DNA of 64,000 nt from Tahibacter aquaticus. GTDB lineage: Bacteria > Pseudomonadota > Gammaproteobacteria > Xanthomonadales > Rhodanobacteraceae. Below the pieces are notes generated by a model. It saw only the letters and a program-made list of their open reading frames with translations. It ran no database searches and had not been told where the DNA came from. Position 1 is the stretch's first letter; each line of letters starts with the position of its first letter. The position numbers and the translations under genes are program-made. Shown in pieces: positions 37,958 through 45,671 of this stretch. The DNA is taken from positions 458,451 through 522,450 of the forward strand of contig NZ_SNZH01000001.1 of NCBI RefSeq assembly GCF_004363655.1. The letters are read 5' to 3'.

Positions 37958-38887
37958 TCAGCGCCGCGCCGCCAGCCAGCGTCGCCACCAGGGCGTCGCG
38001 GTGGCAGTCGCAGCCGCCGGCGCTGCGACGCCGGCCGCGAGTACGGCGTGCTCGCGCTGCAGCGCAGCCAGCTGCGCTTCCAGCTCGGCAATGCGCCCGC
38101 CGGCGGCCATGTTCTGGCGGATTTCGTGATTGTAGTGCCGATAGACCGTTTCGTCGCGGTCGCCGAACCAGGACGAGGCCGGCAGCGGTGGCAACGGCTG
38201 GCGCGAGCAGACGGCAATGAAATACATCGGCGCGTAGTGCAGCCCCTGTTCCACCCCACCGTCGCCATCGGCCGTGGCGTAGTGCCCGGCTCCTTGGGGA
38301 TCGGGCGGGTCCAGCGACCAGATCGCCGACTGGAACAGCAGGCGCTGGGCATACAGGCGCACATAAGGGAAGCGCCGGCGCAGCAACTGCTCGAATTCGT
38401 CGCGATACAGCTCGCGGACGTGGTACTCGTTGCGAAAACCGGCCGCGTCGCTGTAGGTGGCCTTGTCCGGCGAGGAAATCACCAGCAGGCCATCATCGGC
38501 CAGGGCATGGCTGAGGCCGTCCAGCAGGGCGTCCTGGGCCTCGACGTGCTCCAGGGTTTCGAACGAAACGACCAGATCGAAGCCCCCCGCCGGCAGCTGC
38601 AGGCGCGTGGCGTCGGCCTGCTCGTAGCGCAGATTGGCCAGCGCAGCGTAGCGCGCACGCGCGTGGGCCACGGCGGCGGGGTCGATATCCAGGCCGAGCA
38701 CGGCGGCGGCCGACTGGGCCAGCACGGCACTGCCATAGCCTTCGCCGCAGGCCGCGTCGAGTACGCGGCGACCTTGCGCCCAGGGCTGCACCAGTGCGTA
38801 GCGGTGCCAATGCTCGTACCAGATCTCGCGCACGCATTCGGGCGTGAAGCGCTCTCCGGTGAACTCCAGCGGGGCGCCTATGCTCAT
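37958..38887 (-). CDS. Class I SAM-dependent methyltransferase
   Basis: A 309-residue methyltransferase. VLDAACGEGYGSAVLA (about 45-60) is the SAM-binding motif I, VLGLDIDPAAVAHA motif II, and FDLVVSFETLEHVEAQDALLD the post-motif region. The N-terminus FTGERFTPE is found in glycan-cluster methyltransferases. After about 245 a coiled-coil-like helix (IAELEAQLAALQREHAVL) and a basic, Trp-rich tail follow, perhaps for membrane or partner binding. The start overlaps the wzt stop (ATGA). In Wzm/Wzt systems a methyltransferase often caps the O-polysaccharide non-reducing end, which the Wzt C-terminal domain then recognises; that role is inferred here. Confidence 0.85.
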   Translation of the reverse strand: MSIGAPLEFTGERFTPECVREIWYEHWHRYALVQPWAQGRRVLDAACGEGYGSAVLAQSAAAVLGLDIDPAAVAHARARYAALANLRYEQADATRLQLPAGGFDLVVSFETLEHVEAQDALLDGLSHALADDGLLVISSPDKATYSDAAGFRNEYHVRELYRDEFEQLLRRRFPYVRLYAQRLLFQSAIWSLDPPDPQGAGHYATADGDGGVEQGLHYAPMYFIAVCSRQPLPPLPASSWFGDRDETVYRHYNHEIRQNMAAGGRIAELEAQLAALQREHAVLAAGVAAPAAATATATPWWRRWLAARR

Positions 38888-40101
38888 TCGCCGCGAATCC
38901 TGCTCAGGGGGGCGGCATGTTCCCAGACGTGGGCCAGGCGTACCAGTCCCGATTCGGAACTGCGCCCCTTCACAGTCAGGCTGCGCTCGACCGTGTCGAA
39001 CAGGCGCATGCCTTCGCTGTCCAGCGGATGCACGCGCACGGTATAGCTGCCGGGCAGCAAGGGCAGTTCGCCGAAATGCAGCACGATGCGGTAGTCGCCG
39101 TCGGCCAGCGGTGCCGGCTGGACTCCATCCATATCGCTGCTGACGCCATAGACCGGTGTGCCGTCGGCGCGCACGATGCCTACGTTGACCACCGGCACGC
39201 GGCCGTCGCGGGAGGCGATGGTGGCCTCGATGCGCAGCGCTGCGCCCTGCTCCAGCGCGGGCAGCGTTTCGGCTTCCTCGCCGTTGACCCGTACAGCACG
39301 GACGTGGAATTCCTGCCCGCGCAGCGTATCGAGGTCGCGCGCCGTGCCCTGGGTGTCGGCGGATTTGCGCTCGTGATAGGCGAGATAGGCCTGGGTCACC
39401 TCGAACACGTCTCCCTGCGCCTGCATGCGCCCCTGCCGCAGCCATAGCGCCTGCCGGCACAGCTTCTGGATGTGATACATGCTGTGCGACACGAGGATCA
39501 GGGTGCCGCCACCGGCGAGGTAGTCCTCCATCCAGCGTATGCATTTTTTCTGGAACGACTCGTCGCCGACAGCCAGCACTTCGTCGGTGATGAGCAGGTC
39601 GGGCCGGGTCGCGGCGATGATGGCAAACCCCAACCGCACCACCATGCCCGAAGAATAGTGTTTGACTGGCTCGTCGATGTAGTGGCCGATGTCGGCGAAC
39701 GCGACGATCTCGTCCTGGCGCGCGGCCAGTTCCTCGGCGGAAAAACCCTGTAGCGCGGCGGCCATGGCGATGTTGTCGCGGCCGCTGTACTCAGGATGGA
39801 AACCTGCACCCAGCTCAAGCAAAGCACCGATGCGGCCATTGACCCGCACCTGGCCTTGGCTCGGTGTCAGCACGCCGGTCAGCAGTTTGAGCAAAGTGGA
39901 CTTACCCGCACCGTTGTCGCCGATCAGCCCCAGCGACTGGCCGCGCTGCACTTCGAGCTCGATACCGCTGAGCACAGACGTGGACTCGCCCGAGGTCTTG
40001 CCCGCCAGCAAGGCAAGCAAGGCACGCAGGCGGTCGCTGCGACGGAATACGCGCGGATAGCTTTTGCCCAGGCCGGTGGCCTGTACCAGCGGCGCGCTCA
40101 C
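38884..40101 (-). CDS. wzt: ABC transporter ATPase for O-polysaccharide export (Wzt) with carbohydrate-binding domain
   Basis: Cytoplasmic ATPase of the polysaccharide exporter. The 405 residues include Walker A GDNGAGKST (about 60-68), the block GALLELGAGFHPEYSGRDNI typical of Wzt/TagH ATPases, signature YSSGMVVRLGFA, Walker B LLITDEVLAVGDESF and the H-loop HSMYHI. From about 265 a beta-rich C-terminal domain (EFHVRAVRVNGEEAET, LRIEATI, YGVSSDMDGVQ) matches the Wzt_C glycan-binding module that recognises capped chains. Start and stop overlap the flanking genes as ATGA on both sides, so wzm-wzt-methyltransferase are tightly coupled. Confidence 0.93.
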   Translation of the reverse strand: MSAPLVQATGLGKSYPRVFRRSDRLRALLALLAGKTSGESTSVLSGIELEVQRGQSLGLIGDNGAGKSTLLKLLTGVLTPSQGQVRVNGRIGALLELGAGFHPEYSGRDNIAMAAALQGFSAEELAARQDEIVAFADIGHYIDEPVKHYSSGMVVRLGFAIIAATRPDLLITDEVLAVGDESFQKKCIRWMEDYLAGGGTLILVSHSMYHIQKLCRQALWLRQGRMQAQGDVFEVTQAYLAYHERKSADTQGTARDLDTLRGQEFHVRAVRVNGEEAETLPALEQGAALRIEATIASRDGRVPVVNVGIVRADGTPVYGVSSDMDGVQPAPLADGDYRIVLHFGELPLLPGSYTVRVHPLDSEGMRLFDTVERSLTVKGRSSESGLVRLAHVWEHAAPLSRIRGE

Positions 40102-40889
40102 AGGAAATCCTCGAAATGCCGCTGCAGGCGACGGAACGCGAACACGCCCGCGGCCAGCGCCAAAGCAACAGCCAGCACGCTGCAGAACACAGCCCGCAGG
40201 CCGGGCATCGGCATGTCAAGCAGGGCGAAACGCAGGTACTCGACAAAGCCGGTCATCGGGTTGAAATCGAACCAGCTGCGCACGCCCTCCGGCATGACGT
40301 AGCGCCCGTAGAACACCGGCGACAGGAACATCCACAACATCAGCATCTGCGGCAGCGCCGGCGCAATGTCGCGCACGAATACCTGCAGCGCCGCCAGCAG
40401 CAAGGCCAGCCCCAGCGCAAACAGGAAAAGCAGGGCCAACGCCGGCAGCATCAGCAGCAACCCGGCCGGCGAGATGCCGGTGCCAATGACCAGCATGACC
40501 AGCAGCAGACCGATGAACCCCACGCCATGGATCGCAAAACTGGCCAGTACCGGCGCCAGCACCAGCGCCGCCCGTGGCAGGGCGACCTTGCCGAGCAGGC
40601 TGGCATTGTCCTGGATCGCCGTGGTGGCACGGCTCAGGGCTTCGGCAAAAGCCGTCCAGGGCCACATTGCCACGACCAGGAACGGCACATAGCCCGGTGC
40701 GTCGGCGCCGGGCAGGCGCTGGCGAAATACATAGCCGAACACGAAGGCATATACCGCCAGTTGCACCAGCGGCTGCAGCAATGCCCAGGCACCACCGCTG
40801 AAGCTACCGAGATAGCGGTTGCGCAAATCGCGCCGCGCCAGCTGCAGCGCAAGACTCAGTGTCGGCTTAAGCGCCGCTGGCGTAATCAC
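40098..40889 (-). CDS. wzm: ABC transporter permease for polysaccharide export (Wzm)
   Basis: Membrane half of the exporter, 263 residues with about six membrane segments. The N-terminus ARRDLRNRYLGSFSGGAWALLQPLVQLAVYAFVFGYVF is the ABC-2 permease signature around the gate helix, and LMLWMFLSPVFYG with FNPMTGFVEYLRFALLD near the end is typical of Wzm/TagG. It starts the operon with 87 bases to the upstream periplasmic isomerase gene on the same strand; a separate promoter is likely but not identified. Confidence 0.93.
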   Translation of the reverse strand: MITPAALKPTLSLALQLARRDLRNRYLGSFSGGAWALLQPLVQLAVYAFVFGYVFRQRLPGADAPGYVPFLVVAMWPWTAFAEALSRATTAIQDNASLLGKVALPRAALVLAPVLASFAIHGVGFIGLLLVMLVIGTGISPAGLLLMLPALALLFLFALGLALLLAALQVFVRDIAPALPQMLMLWMFLSPVFYGRYVMPEGVRSWFDFNPMTGFVEYLRFALLDMPMPGLRAVFCSVLAVALALAAGVFAFRRLQRHFEDFL

Positions 40890-40976
40890 GCCCGGATCGC
40901 GCGATGGCGACAGCGGGACGCCCTTGCGGCGCTGACGCAGACCTGCTCGATCATGGCTGTCGGCAAAGCCCGCTGC

Positions 40977-41909
40977 TTACTTCGCTTCGCCTGGCTTGAC
41001 CGCTTGTTCCGGTGCCAGAGTCACTTTGCCGAAGCGTTCCGGCAACTTGGCCAGTTCTTCCGGATTGGGCTGCATGGCCTGGTTGCGCAGCGCATCGAGA
41101 TGACCACGAACCTGTGCTTCGGTCCATTCGTTGGTCATGCGCGTGCGAATGGATTCGGCCACCTGCTCATAGGTCTTCTGTACTGCCGGCTTGTAGTTGA
41201 CCAGTTGCAGGATGTGGAAGCCGAACTGGGTTTTGACGACGCCGGAGAGCTCGCCTGGCTTGGTCAGCTTCTCCGCGGCTTCGGCGAACGGACGCACGAA
41301 CTGCTGCGAGGCGGCGTTTTCCATCAGGCCGTGGTTGTTCGATTTGCTTTCGTCATCCGACAGCGACGCAACCAAGGCGTCGAAAGAAGACGGATCCTTC
41401 TTGAGCTTTTCCAGGGTCTCGTTGGCCAGCGCCTGGGCTTCAGCCTCGGTGCGCGACTTGGTGCCGATCAGGATGTGCTTGACGTCGTGGATTTCGGGGT
41501 CGCGGTACTTGTCCTTGTTGACCAGGTAGTCTTCGCGCGATTGCTCGGTGAAATCCGGTGCCTTGAGGCCACGGCCCAAGGCTTCGACTCGTACGCGGGA
41601 CAACGCGTTGTCGACCGCCAGTTGAATCTGGCGCTGCACGATCGGATCTTTTTCCAGCCCCAGCTCACGCGCTTCGGCCGCGAGCTGCTTGTCCAGCAGC
41701 ATGTTGCGCAACATGGCTTCGATGCGATCGGGCTTGGCGATGAAAGCGGCCCGTTCTTTGGCCGGCACACGATGCACGTAGGCGTCGACGTCGTCGAGGG
41801 TGATTTTTGCCGTGCCCTGCGACACGACCACGGCACTGGTATCGGCAGCCTGGGTAGCGAAAGCGGCGGCGCACGCCAGCAGCGCAACAGCAAGAACAGA
41901 CTTCTGCAT
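40977..41909 (-). CDS. Periplasmic parvulin-type peptidyl-prolyl isomerase
   Basis: A 310-residue SurA/PpiD-like folding factor. It has a signal peptide (about 1-22, ending FATQAAD), a helical chaperone part (about 30-140) and one parvulin domain (about 145-245): VKHILIGTKSRTEAEAQALA, SSFDALVASLSDDESKSNNHGLM, and TQFGFHILQLV, the conserved isomerase motifs. The C-terminal helix ends PEQAVKPGEAK. The ATG at 41909 starts MQKSVLAVALLA; four more codons upstream are not needed. A likely role is folding of outer-membrane or secreted proteins, fitting the envelope genes around it. It is smaller than SurA and has a single isomerase domain. Confidence 0.9.
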   Translation of the reverse strand: MQKSVLAVALLACAAAFATQAADTSAVVVSQGTAKITLDDVDAYVHRVPAKERAAFIAKPDRIEAMLRNMLLDKQLAAEARELGLEKDPIVQRQIQLAVDNALSRVRVEALGRGLKAPDFTEQSREDYLVNKDKYRDPEIHDVKHILIGTKSRTEAEAQALANETLEKLKKDPSSFDALVASLSDDESKSNNHGLMENAASQQFVRPFAEAAEKLTKPGELSGVVKTQFGFHILQLVNYKPAVQKTYEQVAESIRTRMTNEWTEAQVRGHLDALRNQAMQPNPEELAKLPERFGKVTLAPEQAVKPGEAK

Positions 41910-42013
41910 CGGTAACCTCAAATGAAAACGGGTGCGCGATGCACACCCTCAGGATGGACGGGGCAACATGGACCGTCGTCGAGCATGGCAGGTTCCAGTG
42001 CCGCTGTAACGAA

Positions 42014-42038
42014 ACGGCCTGCGCAATGCGCAGGCCGT
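42014..42038 (-). terminator. Hairpin between the 388-residue gene and the isomerase gene
   Basis: ACGGCCTGCGC (42014-42024) pairs perfectly with GCGCAGGCCGT (42028-42038) around AAT. It lies about 28 bases after the stop at 42067 on the minus strand; only TTTC follows, so the T-run is weak. Confidence 0.7.
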
Positions 42039-42066
42039 CGATCTTGCCTGAAGTGGCTGACCTGGC

Positions 42067-43233
42067 TTATTCGGTATCGCCGCCGATCACAGTCGGCCAA
42101 CCCGAACCGCCGCCTTTCTGGTTCTGCACCACGTTGCCGCAGCTGCCGGCAGCGCAGTAGGACGTTGTCGGCGCCGACAGGCCTGCGTGGACGATGTTGA
42201 GGTAGTAGGTTTCACCCGGCACCAGCTGGCACATCGACGCATTGCCGGGGTAATAGCCCCACATGAAATTGTTGTTGCTGGTGACGTTGGCATCGTTGAG
42301 GACGCAGCGATTGGTCAGCGGTGCCGTCGCCGTAGTGGCAAAGTCGCCGCAGGACTTGCTGATCGTCATCGACATGCGCGCCGGACTCGTCTGCGGCTGT
42401 GTTTCCTCGAAGCGGAACATGCCGTAGGTCTGGGCGGGGAGATTGCTCGGCACGGTGAACTTCAGCGAGACATAGCTGTTGCGCGGAATGAAAAGGCGCT
42501 GGTTGAGGTTCGAGGTGCCCGGGAAGAAACGCGTGGAACCGCTGGTGTTATGACCGAAGACTTCTTCGAACTTGGTGCCGTCGACGGTGCGGCCGGTGCT
42601 CGGGCCAGCATTGTATTCCACGTACAGCGACGTCGTGCGGGAAAGACCCGATGGCGCGACGCAGGTTTCGCCACCGCCAACCGAGTTTACGGTGACCGTA
42701 CGCGTTGTTGTTGCCGGATTCGCAGCCCCCGCCTTGGTGCAGGTCAGGCCGAACTGGTAGCTACCCGCAATAGCCGGATAGGTAATGGGCGTCGTATGGG
42801 TCTGCGCACAGTCAGACGCGTTGGCGCAGGCTGTGCCCGTGCTCGGCCAGTTCGCAACGGTCGCGCCGGAGGGGAAGACATTGTTGTAGGCGCAGGAGTC
42901 GGCCGTGGCGGCCCAGGTGACCGTAGTCGACGTGCCTACGGAGGTCGGCGAAGGCAGATCGGTGGCATCGAGGCCATTCGTGATCACCGGATCGCTGACA
43001 CCGCCGCCGCCGCCGCTGGGGCAGTCGGCAGTAGCGAAGCTACCGGTTGCCGTCAACGCACCGTTACCGTCCATGTTCACGCCCGTGGAATCTGCCGTGA
43101 AGACGCAGGTCTTGGGCGAACCACCGGAAGGTGTCCAGGTCAGACGCAGGCTTGCGTTCTGGGCATTGGCGGAACCGGAGACCGCCGCGATGGAAAACAG
43201 AAGCGCAGCAGCAGGCAGGCGCAATGCAGGCAT
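42067..43233 (-). CDS. Large secreted protein of unknown function
   Basis: A 388-residue precursor with a signal peptide (about 1-24, ending SGSANAQ). The mature protein is rich in Thr, Ser, Gly and Asn with several Cys. A Gly-rich linker (PSGGGGGVSD, about 75-85) separates a short N-terminal part from an Ig-like beta segment (TSVGTSTTVTWAATADSC to about 190), and a second domain from about 195 (CVAPSGLSRTTSLYVEYN) ends with NQKGGGSGWPTVIGGDTE. This composition is typical of type II secretion substrates, but I know no family name. Start is the ATG at 43233; a TTG two codons earlier is possible. It has its own terminator and a 329-base gap upstream. Confidence 0.75.
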   Translation of the reverse strand: MPALRLPAAALLFSIAAVSGSANAQNASLRLTWTPSGGSPKTCVFTADSTGVNMDGNGALTATGSFATADCPSGGGGGVSDPVITNGLDATDLPSPTSVGTSTTVTWAATADSCAYNNVFPSGATVANWPSTGTACANASDCAQTHTTPITYPAIAGSYQFGLTCTKAGAANPATTTRTVTVNSVGGGETCVAPSGLSRTTSLYVEYNAGPSTGRTVDGTKFEEVFGHNTSGSTRFFPGTSNLNQRLFIPRNSYVSLKFTVPSNLPAQTYGMFRFEETQPQTSPARMSMTISKSCGDFATTATAPLTNRCVLNDANVTSNNNFMWGYYPGNASMCQLVPGETYYLNIVHAGLSAPTTSYCAAGSCGNVVQNQKGGGSGWPTVIGGDTE

Positions 43234-43501
43234 TGACAAATTCCAAATTCAGAGGGGAGCGGGTTGAGTTTAGCGCCTGATTAACCCTCCTGTGCAAACA
43301 CTTGGTTAAATCACGTTTCACAGGAGCGTGAATCCAAGGTAACAGCAGGGTCCGTGTCATCTTTATCTACGGGACCAGGGCGCGATCGCCGAACAGAGGG
43401 CCGGCAAGCGAGATACCTGGGCGTTCAGGAATGAAGCGAGCGCAACAGCAAGACAACGAGTCGGCACCATGCGTACAACTGGGCAGTGCCAGGAAACGGG
43501 C

Positions 43502-43530
43502 AAAAAAAAGAGGGGTCCGAAGACCCCTCT
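43502..43530 (-). terminator. Intrinsic terminator of the 503-residue surface protein gene
   Basis: On the minus strand AGAGGGGTC-TTCG-GACCCCTCT is followed by eight T in a row. It begins about 33 bases after the stop at 43563 and is the strongest intrinsic terminator in the window, consistent with a highly transcribed gene. The remaining DNA to 43234 holds the promoter region of the 388-residue gene; I see no gene there. Confidence 0.93.
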
Positions 43531-43562
43531 TTCTTACAACTAAATCACCTACCTGATGGAGA

Positions 43563-45074
43563 TCAGGAGCAGGTGCCACCCGGGTTGGTGCAGAGGCGGC
43601 TTGCGCGGTGACGGAACAGACCGCTGTAGTTCGACAGAACGCCCGGAGCAACATTGGCGTTGATGTAGTTCACAGCCTGGAAGCCGGTAGCCGGCAGACC
43701 AGCGTAGACGTCGCCGTCGATCGACGGACGGCTGAGGTGCGGCTGAGCAGCCGGGTTCAGGCCGAGGCGCATCCAACCGGCAGCCGCGAACGGCTTGACG
43801 TTGGTGACCAGGGTCGAACCCAGAACGCCGGATTCCGACGGCGGGGTGTTGCCGGCAACGGTCAGGAAGCTGATGACGTTGACTTCCTTACACAGAGCCG
43901 AGTTCGGCTGACGCGGCGGCGGCGGCGAGAAGCCCGGCGAGACACCGCTCGGACGGCCTTCTTCACGATCGTACTGCGACACTTCGATCTGGGCGCAGGA
44001 CAGGCCTTCACCGTTAGCGCGGTCATCTTCACCGAAGGTGAAGCGGAACGGCGGGATCGCACCCGGATCGCCGAGCGGAACGCCCAGGATCTGGTTGTCG
44101 ACGTAGAAGCGCTTGGTCGGGAAGGTCACAACCCAATCGGTGTTGGAACCGACGGACGGATCAACGTTGTATTCATTGAACAGGTTGTTCGACATGAACA
44201 CGGCGCTGACGGCGTCGATCGCGTTGTTCGGAGCCGAGGTCGAGTAGTCCGAACGGAACAGCTGGCCCGACGAACCGAAGACATACGCGGTAGCGATGCC
44301 CGGAGCGGTGTTGGCCTGCTGCAGCGACGGCGTCAGCGACGCGGTGTCGGAGAACAGAACGATGTTGGTGAAGCCGTCGATGGCATCAGCGTTGTAGGTG
44401 TAGAACGTACCCTGAGCAACGTTGACCACGCCGCCCGAGCCGAACAGACCGCCGGTCGGCGGCAGCAGCAGCGAGTTGGCGGGATCGATGTCGCGGACCA
44501 CGGCGCAGTTACGCGGCGTGCCGTTGACGTGGGTCACGGCGCTGGTCAGCGCGCCCGACAGGTCGGCCATCGAGATCAGCTCGATGTGGCCTTCGCGCGT
44601 ACGGGCGAAGTCGATCGGGCCGGTATCTTCGTTGTCGTCGATGTAGGCGAAGTTGCGGAAGGTCTGGTACGGACGGCCCGTACCCAGCGAACCGTCCCAC
44701 TCGTTCGGCAGCGGAGCGGTACAGCTCTTGTCGGTCGAGGTGACAGCAGCGCCTTCGCTGCCGGCGACGCCGGCGTCGGACAGAGCGAAGATGCTCGCGG
44801 TCCAGACGTCGAATTCGGACAGGAACAGGTTGAAGTCGAGGACTTCGCGAGAGTTGTGACCCTCGAGGAAGCGAACCTTGACCGCCTTGGCGATGTTGGT
44901 CGTGTTGACGACCGAGATGATGGTCTGCTGGTTCTTGTTGACCGTGTAGTACGGATAGACGAGGACCTGGCCGGTACCATCCGGATTCAGCTCAACGGCG
45001 TTCGCGGTGCTGGCGATGCCGGCAATAGCGGCAAGGCCGGCGACGACGGAAGTCGTCAGATTATTTCTTTTCAT
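43563..45074 (-). CDS. Secreted surface-type protein of unknown function
   Basis: A 503-residue precursor, probably abundant. Signal peptide about 1-26 (ending ASTANA), then a conserved-looking module GTGQVLVYPYYTVNKNQQT, SVVNTTNIAKAVKVRFLEGHNSREVLDFNLFLSEFDVW. I know this module from several uncharacterised proteobacterial exported proteins but no function. The rest is beta-rich with few charged residues and six or so cysteines, ending with NPGGTCS and no sorting signal. The ATG at 45074 follows AGGAG by 7 bases; the upstream GTG is part of the spacing. It carries its own strong terminator and lies just downstream of the type II secretion operon, so it may be a substrate; that is inference. 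Confidence 0.75.
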   Translation of the reverse strand: MKRNNLTTSVVAGLAAIAGIASTANAVELNPDGTGQVLVYPYYTVNKNQQTIISVVNTTNIAKAVKVRFLEGHNSREVLDFNLFLSEFDVWTASIFALSDAGVAGSEGAAVTSTDKSCTAPLPNEWDGSLGTGRPYQTFRNFAYIDDNEDTGPIDFARTREGHIELISMADLSGALTSAVTHVNGTPRNCAVVRDIDPANSLLLPPTGGLFGSGGVVNVAQGTFYTYNADAIDGFTNIVLFSDTASLTPSLQQANTAPGIATAYVFGSSGQLFRSDYSTSAPNNAIDAVSAVFMSNNLFNEYNVDPSVGSNTDWVVTFPTKRFYVDNQILGVPLGDPGAIPPFRFTFGEDDRANGEGLSCAQIEVSQYDREEGRPSGVSPGFSPPPPRQPNSALCKEVNVISFLTVAGNTPPSESGVLGSTLVTNVKPFAAAGWMRLGLNPAAQPHLSRPSIDGDVYAGLPATGFQAVNYINANVAPGVLSNYSGLFRHRASRLCTNPGGTCS

Positions 45075-45210
45075 CACAACACTCCTAATGAACCACAGGG
45101 CTTTTGCTCACAACCGACCATGCTCCGCAACAGCGGTTTTGGCCCGCCTTTTTTGGGCATGGTAGGGCAACAGCGCGCCAATGCTAGAACAAAGGTCATG
45201 GCAACGCAAT

Positions 45211-45238
45211 CCCACAAAATCCGGTCCGAAAGGCCGGT
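45211..45238 (-). terminator. Weak intrinsic terminator at the end of the type II secretion operon
   Basis: Immediately after the lipoprotein stop, minus-strand CCGGCC-TTTC-GG(A)CCGG forms a 6-base stem with one bulged base, then ATTTTG. Short, but it is in the right place to end the operon before the strongly expressed gene at 45074. Confidence 0.5.
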
Positions 45239-45649
45239 TCACTGCGCCGGAAGGTGATACCACTGCCCCTTGATACGGAGCCATTTTTCCTTCTGGACAT
45301 CAGAACTTGCGACCGCCTGCGGGATACCCGCAGCGATCCGTAATTCGAAGTCTACGATGATACGGACGTTGCAGGTATCTTCGTCCGGACAGTCTTTGTC
45401 CATCAGCTCGGCTTTCTTCCATTTGACCGGCCGGCTGGACATGGCCGCCGCATAGAGTTCCTTGGGATGGGTGCTGCGGTAGCCCGGCGTCAGGTACTCG
45501 TATGCGTCAGCGGCCTTGTGCGCGATCAGAAGCTCCCAGCGCTTGACCGCACGCGCGTCGACCGTGTCGTCCTTCTTCACACCACCGGCGCCACAGCCGG
45601 CCAGCAGGCCAAAGCCGGCGGCCAGCAGCAAATACTTGAAAGATCTCAT
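45239..45649 (-). CDS. Small lipoprotein at the 3' end of the type II secretion operon
   Basis: A 136-residue lipoprotein precursor: signal peptide, then lipobox LLAGC with Cys near residue 19 (MRSFKYLLLAAGFGLLAGC). Mature sequence begins GAGGVKKDDTVDARAVKRWELLIAHKAADAYEYL, a pattern like NTF2/SnoaL-type small lipoproteins, and has a Cys pair in DKDCPDEDTCNVRI. It starts 22 bases after gspD, same strand, so it is almost certainly in the operon. Secretins of type II systems need a small pilotin lipoprotein for outer-membrane targeting; this gene's size, lipidation and position suit that, but its fold does not obviously match GspS or AspS. ATG at 45649 follows GGAG by 8 bases. Confidence 0.82.
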   Translation of the reverse strand: MRSFKYLLLAAGFGLLAGCGAGGVKKDDTVDARAVKRWELLIAHKAADAYEYLTPGYRSTHPKELYAAAMSSRPVKWKKAELMDKDCPDEDTCNVRIIVDFELRIAAGIPQAVASSDVQKEKWLRIKGQWYHLPAQ

Positions 45650-45671
45650 GTTCTTCACTCCGAATTGATAT

